Counted from the stretch's first letter, positions 17,336-26,953 are shown. The stretch is 64,000 bases of DNA from Fortiea contorta PCC 7126 (GCF_000332295.1 NZ_KB235930.1:4677895-4741894); one strand, 5' to 3'. Program-made: numbers and translations. The notes: generated by a model not told the origin, from the letters alone.

Positions 17336-18556
17336 TCAATTTGCCTTAATTTCATGATTACCGTTGCGGATAGCCCAGGCCATATCTAAGAGTTGTGTCC
17401 AGCGCTTTTGTAGTTGTTTGGGGGTGCATTTAATGACTTTAGCGATCGCCTGATCACCATGCTGTGCTATCTTCAAACTGAGGATTTGCTGCTGCTCCTG
17501 GGACAGTTGAGCTAAAAACATTTCCCATTGTGGCGCTGACAGACCTAGCTTGTGTTCTAAACCGGCACCTAGCCATTGGTGTACTAATTGCCAATGATGT
17601 TGCTTGGCGAACTTTTCTACATGATATTTAAAGCGTTGTTGGAGATAATCGCGCTGACGGCTGGTTAAACCGAGAATTTGGTCAATTTCGGGTGCAGAAA
17701 GGTCTTGTAATTTCAAAGTCAGGTAATTAACACAGTCAGATTGACCTTGAGACTCCAGATATCTAATTAATTCGGTAACGACGCGATCGCGTTCTGATTC
17801 TTCAGAAGGATCGAAGTTGGTTTGTGCTACCATTTGCGATCGCAGTTGCTGTACCGCTGAGTTACGTTGATAAGCTTCTGCTTCTTCGCCCTTAGCCGAC
17901 TCTACCGCCATTTCAATATCCACAGTGGTTTCCTGGGGTTGGCGACGAGCGAATCCTTGAGCACGCAAAATAATCAATTGCTGACTAGCACTACCATGTA
18001 AATTAATGCGGCGCTTGGCATACTGTTCTGAAAATGCCATATATTCTGCTAATTGCAACTGCGTCCGTGGGGTGTAATCTTCTGGGAGTTCATTTTCCCG
18101 ACGAAAAGCTTTGATAGCTTCGATATAAAAGGCTTGTAGGAAATCTTCGATTAAATTATAGCGACCTTCAAACCCTAATTCTGAACCAGCGGTAGTAACA
18201 TGTCGATAAACTATCGCACCTAAGTTACTATGTAATTCTACGCGCCCCCGCTTGGAACCCAATTGATAATAACGCAAACATTTTTGCAGACGATGCCTTG
18301 CTAGTGTCAGCTGCCAAGATTGAATCTCGCCAGATGTTTGAATGCGGGAGCTTTTATCGCAAATGCGTTCTACTTCTCTAGCCATGCGTCTGGCTACAGC
18401 TTGTACACAACCGGATGCAGCTTTCACTTGGGCTTGCATTTCTTGACACAACAATTGCATCAGGGTGTCTATTGTGCCGGTTGATAATTCATCAGTCGCA
18501 GCGTAGCCGTTAAAAGCAGATGAGGAAGTTGGTAGACTGGCAAGATTAGCTTTCAT
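17336..18556 (-). CDS. HetZ-family (HetZ-related) regulator
   Basis: 406 residues from the ATG at 18556; the frame opens at 18607, but the family starts near MKANLASLPTSSSAF. The middle is strongly HetZ-like: LARHRLQKCLRYYQLGSKRGRVELHS, IEDFLQAFYIEAIKAFRREN, LAEYMAFSEQYAKRRI and GLTSRQRDYLQQRFKYHVEKFA. The C-terminal QIAKVIKCTPKQLQKRW-type segment looks like a helix-turn-helix similar to sigma region 4. HetZ acts early in heterocyst differentiation. No patU genes follow it, as they do hetZ in Anabaena, so this may be a HetZ-related paralogue. It has a HIP1 site and no obvious operon partner. Confidence 0.75.
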   Translation of the reverse strand: MKANLASLPTSSSAFNGYAATDELSTGTIDTLMQLLCQEMQAQVKAASGCVQAVARRMAREVERICDKSSRIQTSGEIQSWQLTLARHRLQKCLRYYQLGSKRGRVELHSNLGAIVYRHVTTAGSELGFEGRYNLIEDFLQAFYIEAIKAFRRENELPEDYTPRTQLQLAEYMAFSEQYAKRRINLHGSASQQLIILRAQGFARRQPQETTVDIEMAVESAKGEEAEAYQRNSAVQQLRSQMVAQTNFDPSEESERDRVVTELIRYLESQGQSDCVNYLTLKLQDLSAPEIDQILGLTSRQRDYLQQRFKYHVEKFAKQHHWQLVHQWLGAGLEHKLGLSAPQWEMFLAQLSQEQQQILSLKIAQHGDQAIAKVIKCTPKQLQKRWTQLLDMAWAIRNGNHEIKAN

Positions 18557-18775
18557 GAATTTTCCTAGATGTGGTATCGCACCGTAATTACAAAACCAAG
18601 TCAGCACAACAAACCAGTCCTGATAGAAGAATTTCTCGGCGTTCTTCTATTGAGACTTTCAGCGCGTGCTGCTCACATATAAGACTGTAGGAAATTTGTA
18701 AAAGTTACGGGCGAGGTAGTGTGTCGGTTTTTTCACAAGCAACTGCATTAGGGCTGAAATTGGCAGATTCAACCT

Positions 18776-18901
18776 ATGCTAAAAATAGTTAGAACTATTG
18801 CTGGGCTTAACTTGATCACCATTGCCTTTTCGGCACTCGCAGCTCGCCTAAGTATGACGATCGCAGAACTGGAGTCTTTTTTATCATGTTTTCCGAAATA
18901 G
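18776..18901 (+). CDS. Possible small protein, 41 residues
   Basis: ATG at 18776 to TAG at 18899-18901. The product has a hydrophobic centre (GLNLITIAFSALAARLSM) that could be a single membrane helix. No convincing ribosome-binding site or homologue is recognised. Included as a possibility only. Confidence 0.25.
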   Translation: MLKIVRTIAGLNLITIAFSALAARLSMTIAELESFLSCFPK

Positions 18902-18927
18902 ACTGGTGAGTTGATGAAGCGCGGTGC

Positions 18928-19587
18928 TTACACCCATGCTATTGCTGCTTCCCAGCCTAAACCCCGTCGTGTAATCATTGGTTCTTCTCCCGTCAAATCT
19001 AAAATCGTGGACACCTCATAAGTCGGTTCTTCGCCAGTGTCTACAATGACATCTACCAAAGTGTCTAAACGGTCAAACAGTTCTATCTGAGACAGAATCG
19101 GCTTGAGGCTATTCTCAACTATTTGAACATCTGCTTCATCAGGTGGTAAATGGGCTGAAGTGGAAATAATCGGATTTCCTAAAGCAGACAGTAACGCTAG
19201 ACATACAGTATGATTTGGCACTCTGATTCCCGTGGTCTTGCGCTTAGGACTTTGTACCAGCTTTGGTACTAATTTAGTAGCGGGTAGCAAAAATGTATAT
19301 GGCCCTGGAATCAAACGCTTCATAATTCGATAAGCTGTATCACTTACAGAAGAATAAGTTGCCACATTAGATAGAGAGGGACACAAAAAGGTCAGAGGTT
19401 TATCATTTGCTAACTGCTTAATTTTCCTGACGCGTTCCACCGCCGATCTGGCATTCAAATCGCAACCAATTGCATAAACTGTATCAGTAGGGTAGAGCAT
19501 GACTGCACCGCTAGAAAGTGCCGATTTTACTTCCTCTATTCGGCGATTTTGGGGATTATCAGGATGGAGTGTGAAAATTTTTGCCAT
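18928..19587 (-). CDS. Sua5/YciO/YrdC-family protein
   Basis: 219 residues. The YrdC fold is shown by GAVMLYPTDTVYAIGCDLNARSAVERVRKIKQ near the N-terminus, PLTFLCPSLSNV, PGPYTFLLPAT and the TTGIRVPNH segment, with the C-terminal STILDLTGEEPMITRRGLG. Members with full activity make threonylcarbamoyl-AMP for tRNA t6A37. The KRKTTGIRVP and short C-terminal form resemble YciO more than TsaC/Sua5, so the reaction is uncertain. Cytoplasmic; downstream neighbours on this strand are unrelated. Confidence 0.8.
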   Translation of the reverse strand: MAKIFTLHPDNPQNRRIEEVKSALSSGAVMLYPTDTVYAIGCDLNARSAVERVRKIKQLANDKPLTFLCPSLSNVATYSSVSDTAYRIMKRLIPGPYTFLLPATKLVPKLVQSPKRKTTGIRVPNHTVCLALLSALGNPIISTSAHLPPDEADVQIVENSLKPILSQIELFDRLDTLVDVIVDTGEEPTYEVSTILDLTGEEPMITRRGLGWEAAIAWV

Positions 19588-19692
19588 AAGGGCTGGGGAT
19601 GAGGGACTGGCGGCTAGAGGCTGGGAACTAGGGATGAGGGATTAGGGAGGATGGAAAATTATTCTTGACTTTTGACGAACAATCAATAACAA

Positions 19693-20955
19693 ATGACAAA
19701 ATCTATGACTAAAATTGCTTATCTTCAATGTCCGACGGGAATTTCTGGTGATATGTGCTTGGGTGCTGTGGTGAGTTTGGGTGTTCCCATTGAGTATTTG
19801 GCTGAAAAACTCGGTGGTTTGGGAATCGCTCACGAATATCAGTTGCGGACGGAATTTGTGCAGCGCAACGGACAGCAAGCAACTAAAGTTCATGTGGATT
19901 TGGTACACGATCACCACCACGACGATGCACATAGTCACCATCATGGACGCCACTTACCGGAAATCGAGCGCCGGATTCTCCAAGGGGGGTTGCCATCGAG
20001 AGCAGAAGCCTGGAGTTTAGCTGTTTTCCGGCAGCTAGCAGTGGCAGAGGGGGCTGTCCATGGCATTTCTCCGGAAAAAGTTCATTTTCATGAAGTTGGT
20101 GCTGTGGATGCAATGGTCGATATTGTGGGTACTTGCTTGGGGTTGGATTGGTTGGGCATTGACAGCGATAATGAGGGATTACCTCTACTTTATTGCTCGG
20201 CGTTTCCCACTGGTGGGGGAACGGTTCGCGCCGCACATGGTCAGATGGCGGTACCTGTACCAGCGGTGTTGAAGCTGTGGGAGATGCGGAGTTGTCCTGT
20301 TTATAGCAATGGTATTGAGCGAGAATTGGTGACACCGACGGGCGCAGCGATCGCCACTACTTTGGCTAGAGAGTTCGGCGCGCCACCACCAATCACTATT
20401 CACCAAGTAGGACTAGGCGCAGGCAGCATAGATTTGCCCATCCCCAATATACTACGGCTCTGGATGGGGGAAGTGACAAATTGCCACTTAGATTTGAGTC
20501 AAGCGATGGAAACTGTATCGGTGCTGGAAACTCAAATTGATGACTTGAATCCCCAGGCGATCGGTTATGTGTTTGAGGCGTTGTTCGCGGCTGGTGCTTT
20601 GGATGTGTTCACTCAAGCGATTGGGATGAAAAAGTCTCGTCCAGGAATTTTGTTAACTGTGATCTGCTATCCGGATCTTTTACCCAGTTGTGAAGCGATT
20701 TTATTCCGGGAAACGACGACTCTAGGAATTCGACGGACGACGCAACAACGAACTGTCCTCAAACGAGAAATTCAACATGTGGAAACAGAATATGGGGCGG
20801 TGCGGGTGAAGGTAGCGTGGCAAAATCAAGAGGCGATCGCTAATGTGCAACCAGAATATGAAGATTGTGCAGAATTAGCACGCAGACATAACATTCCTTG
20901 GCGGGAAATTCAGCAGCTAGTGCTACAGAATTGGTATTTAGAACACAAGAACTAG
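19693..20955 (+). CDS. larC: LarC-family nickel insertion protein
   Basis: 420 residues. LarC inserts nickel into the pincer pyridinium cofactor of lactate racemase and relatives. Visible marks are CPTGISGDMCLGA near the start, a His-rich metal-binding stretch (HDHHHDDAHSHHHGRH, ~73-88), VHFHEVGAVDAMVDIVGT, GGGTVRAAHGQMAVP, TPTGAAI, and the C-terminal ETQIDDLNPQAIGYVFE and RPGILLTV. An ATG at 19705 (MTKIAYLQCPTG) is an equally good start; the bases before it are repeat-like. No larA, larB or larE is in the window, so the client enzyme is unknown. It may be a stand-alone LarC homologue. Confidence 0.85.
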   Translation: MTKSMTKIAYLQCPTGISGDMCLGAVVSLGVPIEYLAEKLGGLGIAHEYQLRTEFVQRNGQQATKVHVDLVHDHHHDDAHSHHHGRHLPEIERRILQGGLPSRAEAWSLAVFRQLAVAEGAVHGISPEKVHFHEVGAVDAMVDIVGTCLGLDWLGIDSDNEGLPLLYCSAFPTGGGTVRAAHGQMAVPVPAVLKLWEMRSCPVYSNGIERELVTPTGAAIATTLAREFGAPPPITIHQVGLGAGSIDLPIPNILRLWMGEVTNCHLDLSQAMETVSVLETQIDDLNPQAIGYVFEALFAAGALDVFTQAIGMKKSRPGILLTVICYPDLLPSCEAILFRETTTLGIRRTTQQRTVLKREIQHVETEYGAVRVKVAWQNQEAIANVQPEYEDCAELARRHNIPWREIQQLVLQNWYLEHKN

Positions 20956-20978
20956 ATATATCAATTAACAATTAATAA

Positions 20979-21004
20979 TAGAGACGCGAGATTTCGCGTC
21001 TCTA
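20979..21004. terminator. Terminator hairpin after larC
   Basis: An 11-bp stem with TAGAGACGCGA at 20979-20989 pairing with 20994-21004, a 4-nt loop and an adjoining A-rich tract. It lies between convergent genes and would serve both. Confidence 0.7.
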
Positions 21005-21025
21005 CAAAATGAACTGTGTTAAATC

Positions 21026-21631
21026 CTAATCTACTGATTTAACTGCTCTATTTACAGATGCGGCTGCGTCTTCAGCTGACCGCTGAATATTTTTGCCTGC
21101 ATCTTCTGTTGCACGTTGCACATTTTTTGTCAAGTCTTTAGCGGCTTGTTGGGTGTTTTCTTGAATATTTTCTATTCCTCGCTGAGTTCCCTCGCTAACA
21201 CCTTGTCTGACGTCTTCAACTGAATTACTAATATTTTCTCCCAGGCGTTTGACTCTTTCACCTAAGGGTGTACCTTGACGGAAATTTTCCACATATTGAT
21301 CGGGGCTGTCAATGCCTTTTTGTTCAACATTTTTGCGAGCATTATCGCTTAAGGCTTTAGCTTGAGCGTCGGCTGCTTTTTCAGTTGCTTTTGAGCGGGG
21401 ATCGACATCACTAAAGTTGTTTATTCCTCCTTCATAAGGAGTTTTAACTTCATAACTTTTTGTAGGATCATATCTTTGGGCATTGGGTGGTTGAGCGCCA
21501 GGTTGTGAAGGCTGTGCGGCTATATCTGGACGGTTACAGGCTTGGGCAATCAATAAAAATACTCCCGCTAAAAACACTGTTAAAATCTTCAAAGGACGGA
21601 GGTTTTTTACCCAAGAAACTATTCTTTGCAT
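21026..21631 (-). CDS. Lipoprotein with LEA-like amphipathic helix
   Basis: 201 residues. LPLKILTVFLAGVFLLI-type signal with lipobox ending at Cys32 (IAQAC). After a Pro/Gln-rich linker, residues ~80-201 form a highly charged helical region with repeats such as NARKNVEQKGI, RGIENIQENTQQAAKD and AGKNIQRSAEDAA, like late-embryogenesis-abundant or low-temperature-induced cyanobacterial proteins. It has a paralogue directly upstream on the same strand (88-bp spacing), so the two may be co-transcribed. A stress role is inferred from the sequence type. Confidence 0.7.
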   Translation of the reverse strand: MQRIVSWVKNLRPLKILTVFLAGVFLLIAQACNRPDIAAQPSQPGAQPPNAQRYDPTKSYEVKTPYEGGINNFSDVDPRSKATEKAADAQAKALSDNARKNVEQKGIDSPDQYVENFRQGTPLGERVKRLGENISNSVEDVRQGVSEGTQRGIENIQENTQQAAKDLTKNVQRATEDAGKNIQRSAEDAAASVNRAVKSVD

Positions 21632-21719
21632 GTTGCTACTCCTTGTTGTTTTGTCGTACTAGTAGATTTTTTTATTTATGCAAAAATCTACAATCTTCGC
21701 TGTCTACTGCACAATAATT

Positions 21720-22286
21720 CTACTTACCAACTGCTGGATCTTTCTGTAGTTCAGGTCTTGCGCTTGCTTCATCTGCTTTGTTTTTTAAAAAGCTGGAAGC
21801 ATCTTCAACAGATTCTTTCACAGTTTCCAGACGTTCTTGAATTCGAGTTTTCAAGTCTGGGTTATTCTGAATCAAACCGCCTGGTTCAGGCTGTTGGAAG
21901 TTCTCTTCTGTAATAATTGGTAATTCTTGTGCTTTTTCAGATCTACCTGCTGGTGTCTCAGCGCCAGGATAGAGGATTTTGGATTCTCTATTGGTGGCGA
22001 TCAAGTACTGTGAATTTAGCTGTAAACTGGCTTGATCGCGTTCATTTTTATTCTTTGAGTTGGTTATTTTTGGGTCAGTGGACTCTTGATAAATAGTGTA
22101 TTTATCGCCGCCGTTTTTATATGGGTTGTTAGCGCCACCTGCTTGGACAGCAGGGTTTTGGGGGTTAGCACCTTGAATATTTGCTCCACTACATGCGGTG
22201 GTAAATATCAATAACAGTCCAGCGAAGAAAACAGTTAATACTTGGCGCGATCGCTGTTGTTTCCAAAAAGATATCAGACCGCTCAT
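21720..22286 (-). CDS. Paralogous lipoprotein
   Basis: 188 residues. The N-terminus (RSRQVLTVFFAGLLLIFTTAC, Cys32) matches that of the next gene: both have the R-x-L-x-V-F-F/L-A-G-x-L-L signature and lipobox. The middle is polar with a KYTIYQES motif. The C-terminus has an amphipathic helix (RIQERLETVKESVEDASSFLKNKADEA) that is shorter than its neighbour's. This is probably the same small cyanobacterial lipoprotein family (DUF6658-like), anchored in a membrane and facing the periplasm or lumen. Function unknown. Confidence 0.7.
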   Translation of the reverse strand: MSGLISFWKQQRSRQVLTVFFAGLLLIFTTACSGANIQGANPQNPAVQAGGANNPYKNGGDKYTIYQESTDPKITNSKNKNERDQASLQLNSQYLIATNRESKILYPGAETPAGRSEKAQELPIITEENFQQPEPGGLIQNNPDLKTRIQERLETVKESVEDASSFLKNKADEASARPELQKDPAVGK

Positions 22287-22764
22287 TCAGACCTCCTTAC
22301 AACCGCAGATTATTTACTAAATCGTTTCACTACTTATTAGTTTTACGATTTGGTTCTCTGGTTTTAGTTGATTATTTTTTGAATATCCGTCATCTAATAT
22401 ATACATTCAAAACATGCTTTTCCTCTAGCGTAGGTCTTAGTATTCCTAATACCAAGATATTTTTTTTATCTAACTGTAGAGAGATTCATCTTTTGTCAGC
22501 GCCATATTACCGCTTTTTGTTTATGTAAAAGTATAACGATATCTCTCTGAGATCCTCTCAAAGTTTAGCTGGCTTATGGTTGAAAAATAATTCAAGGTTA
22601 TAGCAATTCTGTTTATAGCAGAAATATATTTTTGTTGTGGACAGGTTACAGTGTAACGGTTGTAAACTCTTGCCTGCAATTTTTTCAAAAGCTGTTGACG
22701 CTTAGGTAGTGTACCATAATATTTGAAGTATTTAACCCTCAGTTTTTAACTATACTCTACTGTG
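22287..22764. other. AT-rich divergent spacer
   Basis: 478 bp between the lipoprotein pair and the membrane-protein gene. It contains no gene or array that I can support and presumably holds promoters for both directions. Confidence 0.5.
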
Positions 22765-23685
22765 ATGCTGAAGCAAATTTTGCGCTGGCTAATTTTAGTT
22801 GGGACACTATTTTTTTTATCGAAAGCTGTGTATGATCACTGGTTAGAAGTGACAGCTATCCAAATTGATGAAATAGGATGGGCAATTTTAGTGATCGCTA
22901 CAGGTATGACTTTATTAGCACATATTTGGGCAGGCTGGATCTGGACTTTGATTTTGAAAGAATTAAAGCAGCCTATAGAATCTTTTCATTTTATCCAAGT
23001 CTATCTAAAAACTAACATTGCTAAATACTTACCAGGGAATGTATGGCATTACTACGGGCGAATTGTGGCGGCAAAAAATGCTAATATTCCTACTAGTGCA
23101 GCTACTTTAAGTGTTCTATTGGAACCGCTGCTTATGGCGACAGCAGGTTTGATGATGATTATTTTATTTGGTAGTCAATTAGCTGTGAATCAGACAAATT
23201 TTCTACTGCAAATCTGCCAATTTATGATTTTAATTTTGGTACTTTGTGCGATTAATCCTGGTTTTTTAAACTTAGCTATTCGCTTTTTACACAAGTGGAA
23301 AACTAAAAAATCTCCCCAAAATAACGAGTCAAGTATTAACTTATATATTGAGCGCTATCCTCTTCGTCCTTTGTTAGGAGAATTGGCATTTTTATGGCTG
23401 CGTAGCACTGGGTTTATTTTAACTTTTTTTGCTCTCGGCCCATTGCATATCCATCAAATTCCTTTGTTGCTGGGTGCGTTTAGTTGCGCTTGGTTGCTGG
23501 GGTTGGTGGTTCCCGGTGCGCCTGGGGGACTGGGTGTGTTTGAAGCAACAGCGATCGCTCTGTTGCAGCATCGGTTTCCAGCGGCTATAGTTATTAGTGC
23601 GATCGCTCTTTATCGTTTAATCAGTATAATTGCAGAAACTGTCGCTGCTGCTTTAGCTTGGCTTGATGAACGTCTATCTACTTAA
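22765..23685 (+). CDS. Integral membrane protein, YbhN/LPG-synthase transmembrane family
   Basis: 306 residues from the ATG at 22765 (GTG at 22762 directly before it). About eight membrane segments. The UPF0104/lysylphosphatidylglycerol synthase membrane-region pattern is seen in YLKTNIAKYLPGNVWHYYGR near 80-100 and LLGLVVPGAPGGLGVFEATAIALL near 240-265. Proteins with only this region are often flippase-like or of unknown function; the soluble aminoacyl-transferase half of MprF is missing. Its stop codon overlaps the convergent next gene by 8 bp. Confidence 0.75.
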   Translation: MLKQILRWLILVGTLFFLSKAVYDHWLEVTAIQIDEIGWAILVIATGMTLLAHIWAGWIWTLILKELKQPIESFHFIQVYLKTNIAKYLPGNVWHYYGRIVAAKNANIPTSAATLSVLLEPLLMATAGLMMIILFGSQLAVNQTNFLLQICQFMILILVLCAINPGFLNLAIRFLHKWKTKKSPQNNESSINLYIERYPLRPLLGELAFLWLRSTGFILTFFALGPLHIHQIPLLLGAFSCAWLLGLVVPGAPGGLGVFEATAIALLQHRFPAAIVISAIALYRLISIIAETVAAALAWLDERLST

Positions 23686-24997
23686 TCTGTGAAAACACGC
23701 GATAAGCATCTAGATTTAACTGAGAATAAGAAGCTGGTTGATCTGCTTGCATTTTAATCAAGTTATATTCTACATTTTCTGCATAAATCGCAAAGGTGAT
23801 ATTAAAGATTTCCAGAAAATGGATAAACCACTTGCATTCATTTTCCGGATACTGTTCATAATAATTAATCAGGTGAGCAATCCGCAGCTCTAAATGACTG
23901 CGCGCGTGCTTACAAATGAGAATAATCTTGAGTAACATAATAATTAATGTCAAGGGATTACCCTGCGAGAGTAAGACAACAAATAACTGTGAAGGTTCTT
24001 GTCCGTTCTCTGTCGTTAGATAATCAATGAGACGATTGCAAATTCTCAAAAGTAAATTTTTATTGATATTTTCTTCGTCATACTCAGTTCTCCACTCAGA
24101 TAATTTATCTGCTATCTGCTGCTTAACAGTCTCAACATATTCTTGATTTTCTATAGTATAAAACAAATATTTTTGTATACTATTTTTAAATGCTTGTATG
24201 GGTTGATTTTGCGTTTGCTTGAGAAATATATTCGCTAAATTTTCATGACTAAATACACCTTTTTTCACCACAATCATCTTAATCAAACGTAAAACATAAT
24301 CTCCGAGGATACTGGGATTTTTATAACGCGTGGCGCTAGAAGCAGCGGATTGAGAACGCGCAATATACATTGCTAGCTCAAACTTAAATTTATCTTTCAT
24401 CTGTTTAGAAAGTTTTTTGGCTGCTTCTTGTTGCTCTTTAGAGCGATTGGTGTCAAAAGATTGAGCAACTAATAAATAAGAACTGTAGCGGTTAGCCCAG
24501 TGACTATTATTATTTGGTTTTTGTATAGGCTGATGATATTTATGTGTAAATGATTTTAATTCTGCATAATCATCGCTATTAATAAAATTTTCTAACCAAA
24601 TCTTATATGTATTTACTTGCGGATTACTTGTCTTCAGCCAGAACTGGTATTTAGCAAGTGTGTACAATAATTCTTGAATATATTTATAATTTCTTTTAGA
24701 TTCCCAATTATTGATGATGATGTAACAACAACGTTTAATAGTATGTTGAAATTCTTGCTCATTGGTCACATAAAAACTTGCTTGTTTTTTGAGGTTTTTA
24801 TGTATATTTTCTGAATTAATAAAATCTATAATTAAATGCTTAAACTCTTGCAAAACTTCTTCTGGTGAACATGTTTGTACAATTTCTACTAAGAAGTTGT
24901 AGAGTCGTTCTTGTGCAATCTGTAGATTAAGCTGCTGAGAATTGCACTTAAAAATATCTTGATGTTCCTGATAAGGTTTTAAACTATTAGCGGTCAT
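23678..24997 (-). CDS. Hypothetical protein, 439 residues
   Basis: Not recognised. An all-helical, Gln/Asn/Lys-rich soluble protein with no signal peptide. It has strings of hydrophobic heptads (LLQELLYTLAKYQFW-like, SQLFVVLLSQGNPLTLIIMLLKIILI) and repeated aromatic-charged motifs. Base composition is more AT-rich than in the flanking genes. It overlaps the end of the convergent membrane-protein gene by 8 bp and is followed upstream by 550 bp of noncoding DNA. Similar long helical proteins occur in filamentous cyanobacteria, but I cannot name a family. Confidence 0.6.
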   Translation of the reverse strand: MTANSLKPYQEHQDIFKCNSQQLNLQIAQERLYNFLVEIVQTCSPEEVLQEFKHLIIDFINSENIHKNLKKQASFYVTNEQEFQHTIKRCCYIIINNWESKRNYKYIQELLYTLAKYQFWLKTSNPQVNTYKIWLENFINSDDYAELKSFTHKYHQPIQKPNNNSHWANRYSSYLLVAQSFDTNRSKEQQEAAKKLSKQMKDKFKFELAMYIARSQSAASSATRYKNPSILGDYVLRLIKMIVVKKGVFSHENLANIFLKQTQNQPIQAFKNSIQKYLFYTIENQEYVETVKQQIADKLSEWRTEYDEENINKNLLLRICNRLIDYLTTENGQEPSQLFVVLLSQGNPLTLIIMLLKIILICKHARSHLELRIAHLINYYEQYPENECKWFIHFLEIFNITFAIYAENVEYNLIKMQADQPASYSQLNLDAYRVFSQIK

Positions 24998-25546
24998 GCG
25001 AGTTTCTCAGACCAAATATTTTACTGATTTTATTTACAGCTTAACCTTGGTCAGGGATAGTATCAATGTGTTGTTCAAAGTTTAAGTAATTTTTTGACAG
25101 AGATTTAATGAACTCACGAAATCAATATCAATTATTTAATTAAACTTGTTGAAAAATTCAGAAAGGTACAAGATTTATGGCAATTTTTAGGGAAAGTCAC
25201 GCAAAAATGAGCAATCGCGTCTTTAAACCTCAGTTCAGTGATTATACGAGACTTGAATCCTGAAAAACTCTATACTTGAATGAGAAATATCAATTTATTG
25301 TGAGATGCTTTGCGAAGCTGCGCCAAATCTGAGCTTTTTTCAACGCAACTTTTCATGACACAGTTACGCGAAGTCCCCAAATAATGAGGCGCGTTTTCAT
25401 AAACTATTGGTATCAGGAGCAGTATTATCTTTTCTGCTCGGGAACTGCTACGTAAAGGTTAGTAAAGCACAAAACTTTACGTTTCTTTGGGGCTAAAAAC
25501 TTTTGTAGAAACGCAAAACTTTACGTCTCTACATTTAAAACTTTAG
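24998..25546. other. Noncoding stretch before tRNA-Leu
   Basis: 549 bp. It holds two related segments with cgcaaaactttacgt/agcacaaaactttacgt (~25,466 and ~25,512), resembling the gagacgtaaaa hairpins elsewhere in the window. No gene is seen. Confidence 0.5.
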
Positions 25547-25895
25547 TGGGGGTGGAGGGACTTGAACCCTCACGACCGTTTAAGGTCAACGGATTTTCAT
25601 TCTTTCGCAGCTTTCGCTACTGCCTAGAAGGTTTGACTATCATAGGCTTTAAGAATTGGACTCTCCCTTTACCCTCGACTTAACGTTAGGGTAGCTCCCG
25701 TCGTGTCTCTGCACCTTCCCGCAATTTAGGATGATCAACATAACGTTAAATCTCCAATTTTTGGGCTTGGCTCAGGATTGCCATGTCTGTAGTCAGATTT
25801 AGGTTTCCCTGAGTTTGAGAGCTTACACTTGAAAGATTTCTCTAGCAAGGCTCAGTTATCTAAGTCCGTAGCGTCTACCATTCCGCCACACCCCC
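25547..25895 (-). tRNA. trnL: tRNA-Leu(UAA) interrupted by a group I intron
   Basis: On the minus strand the 5' exon (25862-25895, 34 nt) starts GGGGGTGTGGCGGAATGG and ends GGACTT. The 3' exon (25547-25597, 51 nt) starts AAAATCCG, forming a UAA anticodon at the splice junction, and ends with the T arm GGTTCAAGTCC and acceptor CACCCCC plus A. The 7-bp acceptor stem (GGGGGTG/CACCCCC) pairs fully. The long variable arm of class II tRNA-Leu is present. CCA is not encoded. The spliced tRNA is 85 nt. Confidence 0.95.
25598..25861 (-). ncRNA. Group I intron in the tRNA-Leu(UAA) anticodon
   Basis: 264 nt inserted after the U of the anticodon, ending in G as group I introns do. Core elements on the minus strand include the P/Q-like CAATCCTGAGCCAAGCC, GGTGCAGAGAC, ACGGGAGCTACCCTAACG and the terminal GAATG. 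This is the ancient self-splicing intron shared by cyanobacteria and plastids. It has no open reading frame. Confidence 0.93.
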
Positions 25896-26343
25896 TAACT
25901 GCTTAGGGTTTAGTTTTCTTTGGAAGCTGCAAATACTTCCTTGTTTAGTCGAGCATTAATTACATTTTTCTTACAACTGGTTTCGAGCAAGCTTTTCCAG
26001 GTGTAGTAATTTTGCTGCTCTAGTGACTATACCAAACATATGTTAAACACGCAACAAATATTTTGTGGCTGTTTTTCATTTGAAGGCTTGTTAAGCATAT
26101 CATAATCTTTTGCCGCTGGGCTATTTTGCACATCCCCAAAAAATATGGATGATGAAATACCTCCACCACAGGTGTTTGAGACATTTATACATTTTTTCAT
26201 CTCTAGTGTAGAGCCATCCATAAGCGATCGCTAGGCAGAGCATCGGCAAGGGGAATGTCCATGATACTTTTCTCAGTTTCAGCATTCAGCCTATGATGAA
26301 AGATGGAAGCACTGAATGGTATTGTCTATTTAGAGAAAGAATT
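25896..26343. other. Spacer between tRNA-Leu and ndhL
   Basis: 448 bp with a HIP1 site at about 26224. A 64-codon minus-strand frame (26027-26221) lies here but has no supporting feature. It presumably contains the tRNA promoter and the ndhL promoter. Confidence 0.5.
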
Positions 26344-26556
26344 ATGATTGTAGCCCTGCTTTATTTGATTTTGGCTGGAGCTTATCTGTTAGTCATTCCA
26401 GTGGCTGTTCTACTATACCTGAAGCAGCGGTGGCATGTGGCTAGCTCGGTGGAGCGCACCTTGATGTACTTTTTGGTGTTCTTCTTCTTTCCAGGGTTGT
26501 TGGTTCTATCGCCGGTTGTGAATTTTCGACCCCAGCGGCGACAAATTGAAGTTTAG
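26344..26556 (+). CDS. ndhL: NAD(P)H-quinone oxidoreductase subunit L
   Basis: 70 residues from the ATG at 26344; the frame opens at 26293, but [19 protein letters not shown] is the normal NdhL start. Two membrane helices, and the typical end [17 protein letters not shown] membrane subunit of the cyanobacterial NDH-1 complex in thylakoids, which works in respiration and cyclic electron flow. It is followed by a DUF3007 gene and trpA in the order usual for cyanobacteria. Confidence 0.92.
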   Translation: MIVALLYLILAGAYLLVIPVAVLLYLKQRWHVASSVERTLMYFLVFFFFPGLLVLSPVVNFRPQRRQIEV

Positions 26557-26580
26557 CGAAATTGGTAGGTCATAACTCTC

Positions 26581-26892
26581 ATGCGACGCATTGACGCTCT
26601 TGGTTTTGCCTTGGGGATTTTTGTGGCTGGCGGTTTAGCATATGCTCTATTACAACTAATTGGTTTAGATGACCAAAAAGCTGGTATGTGGAGTCAAGTA
26701 CTACTGGTCAGTGGCTTGCTAGGCTGGTTAGTCACATACCTTGTGCGTGCGGTGGGGCAAAAAATGACCTACCATCAACAACGGGAACAGTACGAAGAAG
26801 CGTTTTTGGAAAAGCGCCTAGCTGAACTCTCTCCCGAAGAACTAGCAAAAATTCAAGCGGAAATTGAACAAGAAAGGCAAAGTCAGCTGTAA
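26581..26892 (+). CDS. DUF3007-family membrane protein
   Basis: 103 residues. Two membrane helices (IDALGFALGIFVAGGLAYALLQ and WSQVLLVSGLLGWLVTYLV) and a charged, helical C-terminus ending in SPEELAKIQAEIEQERQ. This is the small protein that regularly stands between ndhL and trpA in cyanobacteria and in plastid-related genomes. Function unknown. It is 24 bp after ndhL, so co-transcription is likely. Confidence 0.85.
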   Translation: MRRIDALGFALGIFVAGGLAYALLQLIGLDDQKAGMWSQVLLVSGLLGWLVTYLVRAVGQKMTYHQQREQYEEAFLEKRLAELSPEELAKIQAEIEQERQSQL

Positions 26893-26953
26893 AATCGTTG
26901 TCTGTCATTTGTTCTCATGACAAATGACTCATGACAAACAACAAATGACTAAC

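Noticed and set aside
26027-26221. Minus-strand 64-codon frame with a CGGG motif near ndhL
   Set aside because: No ribosome-binding site, neighbour or domain supports it. A precursor peptide was considered, but no modifying enzyme is nearby.
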